The translations under genes and the position numbers were made by a program. From Arabidopsis thaliana (Eukaryota > Streptophyta > Magnoliopsida > Brassicales > Brassicaceae), in NCBI RefSeq assembly GCF_000001735.4, contig NC_003071.7, forward strand, positions 16,467,443 through 16,531,442: DNA of 64,000 nucleotides. Reading direction: 5' to 3'. The first letter of the stretch is position 1; the number at the start of each line of letters is the position of its first letter. Shown in pieces: positions 23,916-36,702 of this stretch. Below the pieces are notes generated by a model, which was not told the origin of the DNA, made no database searches, and worked only from the letters and a program-made list of their open reading frames with translations.

Positions 23916-25643
23916 TTAGACTGATTCATTGGTGTTAGGCCTCGAGATCACAACACTTGCATCATTTGTGTCCATTTTTGCATTTGCTTTTGATGGGAGC
24001 ACAATTTGTGGTGTACTAAGTGGTAGCTCCTTGTCCATGTCTGAAAATGATGAAGATGGTTCGTCTTTGCTTTTTCCCCACAAAACCGAATAGAGTCCAA
24101 GAACTATCACTATTGCTCCAAGAATCCTACAAAAATTATTCAATCAATGAGATTAAACTAATTAAATCATTAGATTTTTCAAGAGCTTTTTGAAAGTTTA
24201 CGTACCTTCCAAGGAACATAACCTCAGCAAGAATTATAGACCCCAAGATCGCAACAATGACCATGCTCAATGGATTGAAGGCAGTAACAAACACGGGTCC
24301 ACGAGTTTTCATTATCACTCCTTGAACGTAGTAACCAATCCCTGAACATATGACTCCCTGCATCAAATCAAAATAAGATCATTTTATTTGATTGTTTATA
24401 TATGTAACCGGAATCAAACCCTCGATTGTATTTTAGTATAACTAATTAATCTTACACCATAAACAGCAGCTAGTAATTTGGAATCCAAGTGGATGGCCCA
24501 CGCAGATGGATTTCCTCTTTCAATAAAAAGTGCCACAATAGTGCTTTCAATAGACCCCAAAAAACATATGTAAGCTGTCAAGGATAGCTCTACAGGGTAC
24601 GACTTAAGCGTGATCGCCTGCATAAACAATCATTTTAGTGGTTTAGTACTATATATAACCGTTTCTAATATATTGAACAATATATAAATATTGGTCTTTA
24701 AATTACTTGGAGATTGATAAAACCGGCCCAGCAGATACAACCGATAGCGATGAGGCTTGCGCCTTTGGTTAGGTCTTGTTTGACTCCGGTATTGGATGAG
24801 TCTTGATGAATGTCGTGAGGATTAGCCCAAGGCAAAGGAATTAAAGGTCCTTTCACAACAGTCATAAGCATTGCTCCACCAACTGTCACAATTGTTCCTA
24901 GAATCTTGGCTTGGCTGTGTATTTTCTTGACGTTAACCTTCTCAAGTCTACACAACAATAATAATGATCTCTTTAGACCAAAAACCAAAACTGGACCAAA
25001 TTAAATTATAAGTTTTTAATACCTAAAGATCCATGCCATAATAAAGGCAAAGGCAGGAAGAACATTTGTCATTGCAGCTGTGAAAGTGGCGGAAGTGTAC
25101 TTCATACCAGTGTAGTATAAGTTCTGATCAATTGTTGGTCTATAAACATAAAACACATAAATTCAATTAAGCATTTGGAATATAAGAAATAAATAAAATA
25201 TGAAAAACCAAAATAGTAATTCTTACTCCAATAACCCAAGCAACAATATCTTGAAGAAGATGGATAGCGTCATCTTCGGCCGTATTTTTCTGCTCATGAT
25301 ATTCAAAAAGTAAATTAAAGTAACATGATCAGAAAAAGAAGATTAACATATTCTGCGTGAAGAATACGTAGACACAAGTCTCTACAAGTACGTACGTATA
25401 GGTAAAAGCATACATGCATGCATGACCATTATACAATTTTATATTCCAAATGGACATACTATACCTATCCAAGAAATAGGCAAATGGAGCAATGAAAATT
25501 GTAGCGACGATATGGCGATACGACGCTAGAACGTGAGGACTCATGCCTTGGTTCAGTGCGAATTTCGCTATGATCGACAATCCAGCATATCCAAATTGTA
25601 GAGAAACAACAGTTATGAATGGCTTCCATGTTTTTAAAGCCAT
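23916..25643 (-). CDS. UMAMIT14: WAT1-related / UMAMIT amino-acid transporter
   Basis: Plant drug/metabolite transporter family protein with ten membrane spans in two EamA repeats. From memory UMAMIT14 exports amino acids in roots and developing seeds. Seven exons (25643-25465, 25289-25227, 25139-25023, 24947-24707, 24617-24456, 24357-24206, 24126-23916) give 374 residues, the expected size. Marks include the opening FGYAGLSIIAKFALNQGMSP, EPTIDQNLYYTGMKYTSATF, NVLPAFAFIMAWIFRLE and the second EamA repeat with GIGYYVQGVIMKTRGPVFV and FNPLSMVIVAILGSIIL. The C-terminus is a hydrophilic cytosolic tail. All junctions close in frame and no lesion was seen. Confidence 0.95.
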
Positions 25644-28586
25644 ATCTCAACGTAGACTTTAATTTGTTATAAAGTGATAGATTGGAATATGATGTAAGAA
25701 AGAGCTGATGGAGAAATGTGGGAGGGGTTGAGGTTGGTTTTATAGGAGGGTTTTTAGGGTTTTGTAATATTTTTCATGGGAATTAAAAAAAGAAGAAAAT
25801 ATGACTTTTGAGTTAGGAGGAATTCTAGGGATTCCACTAAGTAATGCAATTTTGATAGTAGAGTATATTGTATATGCTATTCTTGCTTTGTAGAATACAA
25901 CATGGTTTTGATGTTATCTCTGATTTCTTATAGGAGCATACATAATTATATAAGTAATTGGTGGTCGTGATGATGATGGAAACATCAACTACAATTGTTA
26001 CTTATTAAATTTTAAATTAAGCTTCCGGTTTTGGTCCTTGGTTTCTTTTAAGTCTGAACTTTTAACCAAGGAAACTGAGTACTTCTCACTGGATTCAACA
26101 ATATTCAATACCATTGGATATCCCATAGATTTCACATTATTTCATACTACAGAAAAACAAGTTACCGTGGTTACATTTAAAAAAAAAAAAGACATGTCAA
26201 AATTATCCCAAATTAACAAGTTTGCTGTTAATTTTGCTGTTTTGTAACTAACAAGCTTAAAAAAGAAATATTATTGTAATAGCTAAGAATAAAAATAGCA
26301 TTATATAATTTAAAAGTTATTTTCTATTGTACTAATGTAATAATTATTATCTGAATTTTATTTTTATTTTTCTGTATAAAAAAAAGAGAAAAAAATAAAA
26401 GAGTTAGCAAACGAATATGACATTTAGCCAACAAATGGGTATAGTGAGATTCAATTGAGGAACACAAGTGGATCCGTGTCGATTATGCTTTTGCTGTTTA
26501 TGAAAAAAGATAAGAAGAGATATATAATTGAACCCACCAAATTAAATATTACTTGAAAGGAGCTGGAAAAACAATTAGTAAATGTATGTCCACATAACAC
26601 ATTTTATAAATGGAAAAACGCATTATGAAATCCGAATCGGATCATATGTGGAAGGAAAGAAAACAAAATAACTTTTGGCCAACGTCGTGGTTGAGATTTT
26701 TGGCACTTTATGATTCTCCCCACCTGGAACCTATATCTCTTACATAGAATAATAATAGTAATGTTTTGATAAAAATAATAAGGGAATTTATACGTATCTG
26801 ACGAATGCCACAGAGTTTAATTCCCGACAGCCTAATTTTGTATCGTAGGCATGTTATGCGAACCCTCCCTGACGATATATATTCCAATCATCTTTCAGTG
26901 TGATTTGCTAAACAAAATTAATTCGGATAATAAAATTTTGAGTAGTGATGATGTTTGTTACTTTAACTTGTTAAGAATATACTATTTTTGTCAAATCAGT
27001 TATGATGGTTAGTGAAATTCAAACCTGATCAAAATTATTCTTTAATTGTAATATATCATGCGTTTATACATATCATGAACTCTCTTTTTCTTTTTCCTTC
27101 TCATAAAGACATATCATGAATTTACACAAATTACCCTGTAAAAAGATTGGGTGATAATGTCAAATTGCCCACTATATTGGACAAATTTGGCAAAGCTGAG
27201 TTGACACCGAATTAACTTAGCTGGATTTTTTAAGTAGCGGATGCATTACAATTGATTTGATAGTTTATTCGTAATAAAATATCACAATTTTCTTTTACTA
27301 TTGTTATTCGATATAGAAGAATACAGATAAGAAGTCATGAACCCAAATAAAAATATCATTCAAAATGAAAGACTCAAAACAATACAGCTTTCAAAGCCGG
27401 ATATTAGACGGCATATTCATTACTTAAAAGGATATTAATTAATATCTCAAAGAACCAATTAATGGTGGTTTTATGCTTGACACTTAACTATATGACTAAT
27501 TTTTTTACTGGGATTACAATCATGGTTGGTCAATGTAAATATTTTAGTGGATTATTGTTAGCTCGGTACAAAATCAGTTAATTATAAATAAATAAATAAA
27601 TAAAAAAAATCTTAAGAATCATGACCTAAAACAAAACAAATTTTAAAAAATTAATATGAATAGGAAAATTCAGTATATAGGAAAAGCCAATGCTTCATAA
27701 ACTGGAAGTTTAAACTTTAAAAAATCCAAGTAGACATTAATACAGTTTTTTTTTTTTTGGTAAATGCAGAAATTTTCAACACTCGAAGACTACCATAAAC
27801 TTCAAGAAATATATGAATAATATCTTTAAATGTCGAATCATCTCCGCCAAAACAAGTGGTATAGTGAAGCTTAAGACTTAAGATGATTCATCATCCCACC
27901 ACCACCTGTGCAATTTTGTTATGTGATAAATTTCATCTGAAAATATTGTTCTTGAACTAGGAGCAATTGAGGCTATGAAACCAAATTAAGAAGCAAAGGA
28001 AAGGATGACTTCCATTGTCTAAGAAAAGCTTTAGCATATAGTGCGGAATTTCTTTATTTTTTTATTTAATGTAAATATATAAAAGAAAACTCTAGATAAG
28101 ATAGTGCCGAGACACATCTCAGATATGTGTTGGTGTGCTCTTCAGGTTGGTTTCGTGGTTTAGGTTTTGCCATTATTATATCACTCTTTGCTCCACTCAA
28201 ATCTGCATATTTTATGTTAAATTCTGTTCGATTTGGTACATACTCCGATATGTTTGAATTTTTGGATCAGAGATTTAGGTATAGTGTGTATAAATTGGGC
28301 GGATGTGTAATGTGTTTGGAAAACTAAATCCGATGTAGTATATAATGGTTTGGTACAATTTTAGCTAGATAAGTTCTACGTTTCCTTTAATTAAATACAG
28401 ACTAATTTTAACGAGTACATAGATAATTTTTTGTTAAATGTAATTCTTTCGTAACAAAAACAATCATTTGACTTCGTATGCATAATTACACCAACACACA
28501 TATAGCATAGCATGGTGACAAAGCTATATCTGGTCAAATCATATTGGAAAACATTACAAAGTTGTATAATGATGATCAGACTAGAA
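25644..28586. other. Long AT-rich gene-free interval
   Basis: Almost 3 kb with no coding signal. The left end holds the UMAMIT14 promoter. Open frames at 26038-26247 and 28127-28327 (plus) are short and without family resemblance. A T run followed by GGTAAATG near 27746-27767 looks like the reverse-strand tail of an old poly(A) insertion, but no clear flanking duplication was found. Old transposon remnants may be present; I cannot name any. Confidence 0.45.
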
Positions 28587-29495
28587 TTAATTTCGTTTGG
28601 CCATGGCAAAGGATGAGAAAACAGATAAAACAGCAAGACAGATGAAAGCAAAGAGAAGAAGACTGGCCGATGCGTAGCCTTTGCTAAAGAACTTATCCAC
28701 TGGATCAGTCGAATCTAATGCGACTAATGCTAGAAATGTGTCTTTCAAATCTTTGGTCACTCCAAATCCAGCTGCAGAACCCGTCGCCACTAGGTATGAT
28801 ATTAACTGCCAAATTTTCAATTATGATCATTAGTTAGGAAAAAAAAACACACATTTTCATGAAAGTTTCGTTTGATTCAAAGTATCAATAGGTTCAAGAA
28901 ATTAATTTGGTTAGAAATTAATTAAATACCTTGTCACCGTAAAAATCAAGTTGATAATTAAAAGGGTTTTTCACTCCGGTGGCGAATTCGGAGATTGTGA
29001 AGAACAGTTGTATGACGGCGTAAACCAGTCCAATGACGGCAGCTGAAAGCATATATCTTCAAGAAGGCAAAAAAAAAAAAAAATTAAACGAAAAAGTTTG
29101 ATACTCTTCGGTTTAATTAATAACCAAAAAATGCCCAAATTTAAATTCCTAGTTTAATTAATAAACTCATAAATGACTTATTACAAGCACAAACCAAAAT
29201 TCTTTGATCAAAACATAACAAATTACTTTAGTTTATGACTATTGATTTCCTCAATCGTACAAACCAACTCGAATATAAATACAAAAAATTGTAAATTAAG
29301 AGTTTCGTTCAATTACCTATAAGCATAAACATCTTTGAAATGAAATTTCAATGCGCTTCCTTGAGATACAATGGTGACACTGTTGGTGCTGAGGATGATT
29401 AGCGCTATAACAAGGAAAACTCCTGTTAAAACCCTAAGTAAAAGGAGTAAAACCTTCAACGAAACAGCTGGTGGCGAAGGAGGTGGTGGTGCCAT
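28587..29495 (-). CDS. CASP-like membrane protein (CASPL4D type), copy 1
   Basis: Four-span MARVEL-related protein of the family that forms the Casparian strip membrane scaffold; most CASP-like members have unknown local roles. Exons 29495-29317, 29056-28930 and 28805-28587 give 174 residues. Features: proline-rich cytosolic start (MAPPPPSPP), span 1 LLLLLRVLTGVFLVIALIIL, conserved YAYRYMLSAAVIGLVYAVIQ in span 2 with the family arginine, DFYGDK before span 3, and span 4 KGYASASLLLFAFICLAVLS. The intron phases and exon lengths of the first two exons (179 and 127 bases) are identical to those of the copy at 31.2-32.0 kb. From memory At2g39518. Confidence 0.93.
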
Positions 29496-31216
29496 AAAAT
29501 TGATCAGTACGTTGAATGAAATTTAATGATCTTCTTAAATTGGTAATCGGAGAGGAAGAGGAAGATAAAAGTCTGAGATTAATTTATAACCAAAACTTGC
29601 TGCCAGAGGGATAAGAGTTGACTTTTGCTCTATGGCATGGGACCAAGTAATGACGGTAAATGTCAAACAAACAAAATAAAGATACTTATGAAATATACCA
29701 AAGTTTATTGTTGAAGTCGTGCTCAAACTGGATCACCACGTCTAGCTTACCAAATCAATGGGATACATATTTTTTTCCTATAATATTTTAAATCTCAAAC
29801 TTAAAAAACACACCAAGCTTAAATTAAGTGCAAATTAAAATTAAGGTAAAGGCTATTATAAAGAAGCTTGTGAAGATATAGTTAGTTATCTACCGGCGAA
29901 ACTTCAAAGCCGTTTATCATTTTTCTATCTGCAATATCAATATTGAAAACAGTTCTATTTAGGAAATAAAATCTAGAGAGTTTGACTATCCGACTAAGGC
30001 CTTATATAACGGCGTCCAATTTAGCGATCAACGTTCACATTCGCTACTCGTTTACGATGATTACAATTTCTCAATACTTTCATTTAGTTGACGAATTGAG
30101 AAATTGCACACGGAAGGTTTGGTCAACGTATCCAAAGGAACTCATAGAGCTTCTCAGAGATTCGATGGTGACACACTGACACTGACAGTTTATTACATAA
30201 ACGTATAATTAGAGGGAAGAAAAAGAACTGCCATATTAACTATGTAAAATGTAAATTTTAAGCACCTTTTAAAAACTTATATCCAAAAACAAATGCACCC
30301 TTTTAGGCTTTTATACTAGTTGTTATGATACAAGATTACAAGACACGGAATGCGCGAATTAACTAAGCAAAAATATTAAATAATGATTATGATTACATTG
30401 ACTATAACGATAGGAGTTGAATTTTATTAATGTCAACGTCAACCATTTTTAAAAAAAATCATAGAAATGCATATTGTTTATTTTTTATTATTATTTAATT
30501 GCAAATTTGCAATCGTGAAGGACTCAAAAGCCGTATATAAACGAATTATGTAAATTACTAATAACATTTTTGGAAAAAATGTGAATATTCAGGATATAAA
30601 AATAGTATAATACTTAAATTATTGTTCGTACAAGAATGACACGTAACTGCAAACGCGTTGACTTCGTAGGCCTAATTAAAACGCTTATGAAATTGCCAAT
30701 AAACACACACGGGAAAATAGTAACATCCAAACATTGCATGGAAAAGAGTTTAAGGTTTGTGAAGGAATTTGAGAATTTTCTTCCTTACTTTTTTTTTCTT
30801 TCTGAAATTAAAATTGTTTTCTTCCTTCAATTTTGATGAAGAAGAAAACACATAAACGTTGCAAAACGACACTATACATGTTGACTTTTGGTAGGCGTAA
30901 ATGATTCGTTTTACTGGCAAATTATGAAAAGTTAGGGCTTTTTAATAACATTTTTTAATGATCCGACACAATAATAATTTTGCATGATGATTAGAAATAA
31001 GAAGACTTGACCTTATAGATAGGTTGGTTACATATGTTTTCACAGAAATAGTACTCCCAAACATAGCCTTGCGAGATATGTAGCCAACAAAGTAATATAT
31101 GTATTTGGTAACGTGACCCAAAGAATCTTAAAAAGCGTATAATCTTATTAAATTCCACGATTGGTGAATTAAAATGAAGGAAGCATAATGTAGGGTTACA
31201 ATGATCATATGTGTGT
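29496..31216. other. Interval between the two CASP-like copies
   Basis: About 1.7 kb, AT-rich. It contains the promoter of copy 1 and the 3' side of copy 2. Open frames at 29982-30179, 30636-30836 and 30991-31359 show no family resemblance; the last is partly antisense to copy 2. No intermediate gene remnant was found. Confidence 0.5.
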
Positions 31217-31959
31217 TTATGAGACTGGAACTGGTCGTTTGGAAAGAGCAAGGGATGAGAAAACGGATAAAACGGCAAGAGAGACGAATGCGAAGAGAAG
31301 AAGACTGGCCGATGCATATCCTTTACTAAAGAACTTATCCACTGGATCAGTCGAATCAAATTCTATTAATGCTATGTATGTGTCTTTCAAATCTTTGCTC
31401 ACTCCAAATCCTGCCGCCGAACCCGTTGCAAGTAAATATGATATTACCTGTCCAAATTTGAACCAGATTTTGTTATATATCAATATACAGTATGACTTAT
31501 AATTTTAATGTATTTAAAGATAGTATTTCCTCAAAAATGATATAAATACCTTATCACCGTAGAAATCGAACTGATAAGTAAGAGGATGTGTTTTTCCGGT
31601 GGCAAATTGGGAGATTGTTAAGAACAGTTGTACAACGGCGTAAACTAGTCCGATGACGGCAGCGGACAGCATGTATCTTCATGAATGATGAATCCAAACA
31701 TATATGCAAAAAATAGGTAAAAATAGTTAGTCAAATATTGGATACAAAATTTTCACAGAGAAGGTAAATAATTTATTTACCTATAAGCATAGACATCGTT
31801 GAAAGGCAATTTGATAGACGTGCTTGAAATTTCGAGAGTGACGGTGTTGGTGCTGATGAGGACCACCGTTATGAGGAGGAAAGCCGCGGTCAAAACCCTA
31901 AGGAGAAGGAGCACTGTCCTCAACGTAACGGACGGTGGTGCCGGAGGTGGTGGAGCCAT
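31217..31959 (-). CDS. CASP-like membrane protein (CASPL4D type), copy 2
   Basis: Tandem paralogue of the gene at 28.6-29.5 kb. Exons 31959-31781, 31676-31550 and 31447-31217 give 178 residues. It shares the MAPPPP start, span 1 TVLLLLRVLTAAFLLITVVL, FNDVYAYRYMLSAAVIGLVY around the conserved arginine, GDK at the end of exon 2, and TGSAAGFGVSKDLKDTYIAL leading to span 4. The introns are much shorter than in copy 1. The last exon ends RPVPVS where copy 1 ends AKRN. Both copies are intact, so this is a live duplicate pair. From memory At2g39530. Confidence 0.94.
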
Positions 31960-33423
31960 ATAAATCTTCCCGTTAATTAATCGTTACGCTTTAAAGAGTA
32001 AGATGAAAATGATTAAGGCTAAGATGTTCGAATGCAAGACATGGAATGTTGACTAATTTATAGCCAAAATTTACGTTGACTCGAGTTCGAAGAGTTGATT
32101 TTTGTTACATTATAATATTTAACCATAATGTAAAATATATATATGCACAAATTGTATTCTTCAATTCGTGCTGGAGCTTGCTGGAACTCGATCACCACTT
32201 CTAAGTTCTAACTTAGTAATTGAAGTCGTGATATATTTTATTGACATATGGTATTAATTTAGATTTAAAACAGTTTTTAGCCAAGGAATTGTAAGTCTAA
32301 ATTCATAGTCTTCGTAGCCAGAAGGCAACCTTTGATATTATTTTTATTATCTATATCTTTTTTTTTTTTTGGACAAAGCTTGTATCTACATCTAACTGAG
32401 AAAAAAGAATGTTTTTCTTTGTCATATTATTGTTCTCAAATTCTGATTATACAACTTTTGACATCAAATCATAATTATGCAATCAAACAAACAAACCAAA
32501 AAAGAAATATGCGACTAGCGTAATTTTTGCGCCACAATGTATTTTATATGCATAGCAAATCATTAGAATCCTAGTACAACTGTACAAAGTTCGAGTTGGA
32601 CACCTAGCAGCGATAATTCAAACCATGTTTCCATCTAATGTAACAGTATAGACTTAGTCGTCTATCAATTTTAGGTGCAATCATTCGTATTAAAAAGAAA
32701 ACTTAGTTTTTTTTTCATACTGTTTAGAGGAACAAAATACATGTAACAAGAGGTACATTTTTGTTTGAGTTAAATTTTACAATTTTTGAATATATAGTCA
32801 ACGAAGACCGAAAAAGTTGAGTCAATTCCTAAGAATCAATCTGCCACATGCATCGCCGTGCTTGAAGGGCGGCTCACTGTCTTCTTGCTTATTACTACAG
32901 TTAAATCTTTTTTTTTCAACATCTAATGCTATACTTTTAATCTATAATATATATTAGATGTGACTTAAGGAATTTCAATAGTTATACATAATAATAAAAA
33001 TGAATATTTGTTAGTGTTACAAACTGTGTGTCATAATCATCATTCATCAGGATTTCAAAAATATCTCAAAATTGTTGTAAGTTCATGTAATTCGAAATGA
33101 ATGTGCACTATAAGAAATAAATTTACAATTTAAAAAATGCTTCAATACTGGTTACAAAAAAAACTTTCAATACTAGTATTATACTACTTACTTAGTCAAA
33201 AAAGTTTATGAATATGGTTTTTTCTGTATGTTAATATTTTTAACTGAAAATAGTACCGACATAACAAGTAAAGATATCTTTATTTAAAGTAACAAACATT
33301 AATTTCACTTCAAATTCTCACTATTAAGGATTCCTCTCTTTGTAGCCACATTTCACCATCACTACTTTGTTTTCGCATATCTTTAAATTTTGTATACGTA
33401 GCAAACTCTTTCGAGAAAACAAG
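31960..33423. other. AT-rich gene-free interval
   Basis: Holds the promoter of CASP-like copy 2 on the left and of the GASA peptide gene on the right. A T run followed by GGACAAAG lies at 32359-32378 with imperfect similar sequence on both sides, possibly an old poly(A) insertion. No gene seen. Confidence 0.5.
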
Positions 33424-33799
33424 ATGAAGCTCGTGGTTGTACAATTCTTCATAATCTCTCTTCTCCTCACATCTTCATTTTCTGTACTTTCAAGTGCTGA
33501 TTCGTGTAAGTGTTTACTTAATCTAGTTAATAATTGTAGGTCATGCATGTATCATTTTGAAACAAGTTTTCTGAAATTCTAAGATTTTACATATATATGT
33601 GATAAATGAATTAGCAGCATGCGGTGGAAAGTGCAATGTGAGATGCTCAAAGGCAGGACAACATGAAGAATGCCTCAAGTACTGCAATATATGTTGCCAG
33701 AAGTGTAATTGTGTTCCTTCGGGAACTTTTGGACACAAAGATGAATGTCCTTGCTACCGTGATATGAAAAACTCCAAAGGTGGATCCAAGTGTCCTTGA
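33424..33799 (+). CDS. GASA / gibberellin-regulated secreted cysteine-rich peptide
   Basis: Small secreted peptide of the snakin/GASA family, involved in hormone-linked growth and defence. Exons 33424-33505 and 33618-33799 give 87 residues. A signal peptide ([20 protein letters not shown], ending near SSADS) precedes the GASA domain. All twelve cysteines are present: [27 protein letters not shown] and KC, with the typical KCP end. The intron acceptor is a tandem TAGCAG (33612-33617), so splicing may add or omit one alanine codon just before the domain. From memory At2g39540. Confidence 0.94.
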
Positions 33800-34223
33800 A
33801 CGTTCTTTGAAGATCCTCATCACATACATATAACTTCTACGTACTATATGTGTGGAAATATTAATCACATTCTATGTTTGAAATATATAAAATAAAATCA
33901 ATGCCCCCAATGTTGGAAATCTTCAATGTGATATCTTAATATATATCACGAATAAAAAAGTTTAAATTTCTCAATCTCATTTTTAATCTTTAATCTAATT
34001 TCTTAACACATCAACGAATCTTTAATCTTTAATCATGTAGATAATTATCAGAGCACCTAAACATTGCGCCGTTTTGTGATTATACAAAGTAACATCGTGC
34101 TGTTTTTGACTTTTGAAAACCACAGATCCAAAAACTGTTTACTTTCCTCTAAGAGAAAGCAAAGCCGAGTGAGTCCAAGCGAGTTTTGAGAGATTCGTTG
34201 ACTCACTACCGGAGAACGACGCT
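33800..34223. other. Interval between the GASA gene and GGB
   Basis: 3' untranslated region of the peptide gene and promoter/leader of the next gene, including a purine-rich leader near 34150-34170. No other feature seen. Confidence 0.5.
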
Positions 34224-36702
34224 ATGTCAGAGACCGCCGTGTCAATCGATTCGGACCGATCTAAGTCGGAGGAAGAAGACGAAGAAGAGTATTCTCCACC
34301 GGTGCAATCATCTCCGTCAGCGAATTTCGAGAAAGATCGACACTTGATGTATTTGGAGATGATGTACGAGTTGCTTCCGTACCATTACCAATCTCAGGAG
34401 ATCAATCGTCTTACACTCGCTCATTTCATAATCTCGGGTCTTCATTTTCTCGGCGCAAGAGACCGTGTTAGTCTCTTTCTCCTCTCTCTCAAAGAATCGA
34501 TCTTTGTTTTTCCCCTGAATCTGATTTAGTGAATTTCATCTATAATTTCTGAAGGTTGATAAAGATGTTGTTGCAAAGTGGGTTTTGTCCTTCCAGGCCT
34601 TTCCTACTAACAGAGTTTCACTGAAAGATGGTATTTTTCTTGAATTTAGTTAGAAGTATGTTTATGAGCAAATTGTTAATTAGTTAGTGATCAATGAATG
34701 AGATGTTCTTGTTCTTCTCTGCAGGAGAATTCTATGGTTTCTTTGGTTCAAGGAGTTCTCAGTTTCCCATTGATGAGAATGGGGTAATTATAAGTCTATA
34801 TTCCTTATGCTTTATATGTTACAAGATTTATCTTTGTTTTGCATCTGTGTGGGCTTGACAGTTTAGTTTGTTGCGTAGGATTTAAAGCACAACGGTAGTC
34901 ACTTGGCAAGCACTTACTGTGCTTTGGCTATTCTGAAGGTCATTGGACATGATCTCTCGACCATCGACTCAAAATCATTGCTAATTTCCATGATAAACCT
35001 TCAACAGGATGATGGAAGGTATTAGTTCTTAGAGCTTAAAAAAGTAAAATGCATTTTATAATGCCATAAGTTTATTACTTATTTTCTTTGTTCTAAGTCG
35101 TTTAGGCTAGCAATATTCTCATTTACATGGTGCAACAAGTTTGGCTTGTCAGCATATAATGATTAAATAAGCAATGGGGTCTGAATTGTGTTTGATACTT
35201 TTTTATTTTGCTACAGCTTCATGCCTATCCATATTGGAGGTGAAACGGATCTTCGATTTGTATATTGTGCAGGTAAGGAATAGCTACCTAACAGGATTTA
35301 CATACCATGTCTTTATACTTTACGTAGAGTATCAATCTAGTTTTTTTTTTTTTTTGTGGTTCAGCTGCAATCTGTTACATGCTGGATAGTTGGAGTGGAA
35401 TGGATAAGGAGAGTGCTAAGAACTACATATTAAACTGTCAGGTTTACTTCTGATCTTGTAGTTGCTTTTGTCTTTTTTTCTTCCATTGATATTTGTCAAT
35501 TTCTGTGTTGAGAAGACATTCTTGTGCAACATTCTTTGTGCAGTCATATGATGGTGGTTTTGGATTGATCCCTGGTTCTGAATCTCATGGTGAGTTGAAA
35601 ACAATTTTTCTACTATCTCACAGTTGATTTTTTCCATGTGCAGTCCAACTAAGTGGCGCATATGTTATTACTGAATTGATCATTGAGGACACTTTAGATA
35701 ATTTAGTTCCTTCATCTAGGTTTCTACTTCAATGGCAACCCATAAAGAAAAGAAGTTTACTATGTTCTTACGTTATGAGGGAAATGTGTTTAATTGACTC
35801 CACTCGTGTATGATGCTTACCTACGTTCTGCAACTTAGTTATGCAGGTGGTGCCACTTACTGTGCTATTGCATCCCTTCGGTTGATGGGATACATTGGAG
35901 TTGATCTGCTGTCAAATGATTCATCCAGTTCAATAATAGACCCTTCATTACTTCTCAACTGGTGCCTACAGGTACTGCTTCATAAAATCTGTTAACTTTC
36001 ACCTCATAAATATTACCTTTAGATTCGTAATGGCCTGAGTGATCTGAAATTTTTTCTTACCTTGCCTGTAGAGACAAGCAAATGATGGTGGGTTTCAAGG
36101 TAGGACTAACAAGCCAAGTGACACATGCTATGCATTTTGGTTAGTCCCCTCAACTTTTGCTGTCACCGACCCTAATTGTTCTCATCTGCTTATGATGGGC
36201 CTTGCATATTTGTAGGATTGGAGCTGTCCTTAAACTTATAGGAGGCGATGCATTGATCGACAAAATGGCTCTGCGCAAATTTTTAATGAGTTGTCAGTCC
36301 AAGGTAACTATTCTCTACATCTCATATCTCAGCTGATATTAATTTCTAAATTTGTAAAGTAACTGAGTAGATAGGCAAACCTGCAACTAAGCTAATATTT
36401 ATTTAGCAATATTACTAGTAGCAGCCTATAGAGCCATTAGGATAGTTTGGTACATTGTCTTCATTCATGTGTTTACATCTACGATTCATGATCGGTTACT
36501 GATGATAACAATCTGCTTAACGCCGCCATTGTTTGTGCATTTTTGTGTCCAGTATGGTGGATTCAGTAAATTCCCCGGACAATTACCAGATCTGTATCAT
36601 TCATACTACGGTTACACGGCTTTTAGTCTCTTGGAAGAACAGGGCTTGAGTCCTCTATGTCCTGAGCTAGGTTTACCTCTTCTTGCAGCCCCGGGAATTT
36701 GA
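34224..36702 (+). CDS. GGB: Protein geranylgeranyltransferase type I, beta subunit
   Basis: Catalytic beta subunit of the cytosolic zinc enzyme that attaches geranylgeranyl to CaaL-type cysteines of ROP GTPases and other proteins; it works with the alpha subunit shared with farnesyltransferase. Eleven exons (34224-34466, 34555-34630, 34725-34783, 34879-35018, 35217-35272, 35365-35441, 35544-35589, 35847-35971, 36072-36139, 36216-36303, 36553-36702) give 375 residues. The alpha/alpha-barrel repeats show as HLASTYCALAIL, YDGGFGLIPGSESHGGATYCA, ANDGGFQGRTNKPSDTCYAFW and YGGFSKFPGQLPDLYHSYYGY. Zinc ligands expected for the family are present: D291, C293 and H342. The N-terminus has an acidic stretch (SEEEDEEE). 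No lesion seen. Confidence 0.97.

Noticed and set aside
27740-27775. T run followed by GGTAAATG, possible retroposon tail
   Set aside because: No convincing direct repeats on its two sides.
28120-28350. Stretch with repeated GGTT and TTCGGATTT-like words, possible old transposon remnant
   Set aside because: No terminal repeats, target-site duplication or coding remnant could be identified by eye.
29982-30179. Open frame ending in ELIELLRDSMVTH, briefly reminiscent of a histone segment
   Set aside because: The similarity is confined to a few residues and the rest does not follow any histone fold; no flanking coding signal.
32341-32400. T run followed by GGACAAAG, possible poly(A) insertion
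   Set aside because: The flanking similar sequences (TATCTATATC and TATCTACATC) are imperfect and AT-rich, so a target-site duplication cannot be claimed.
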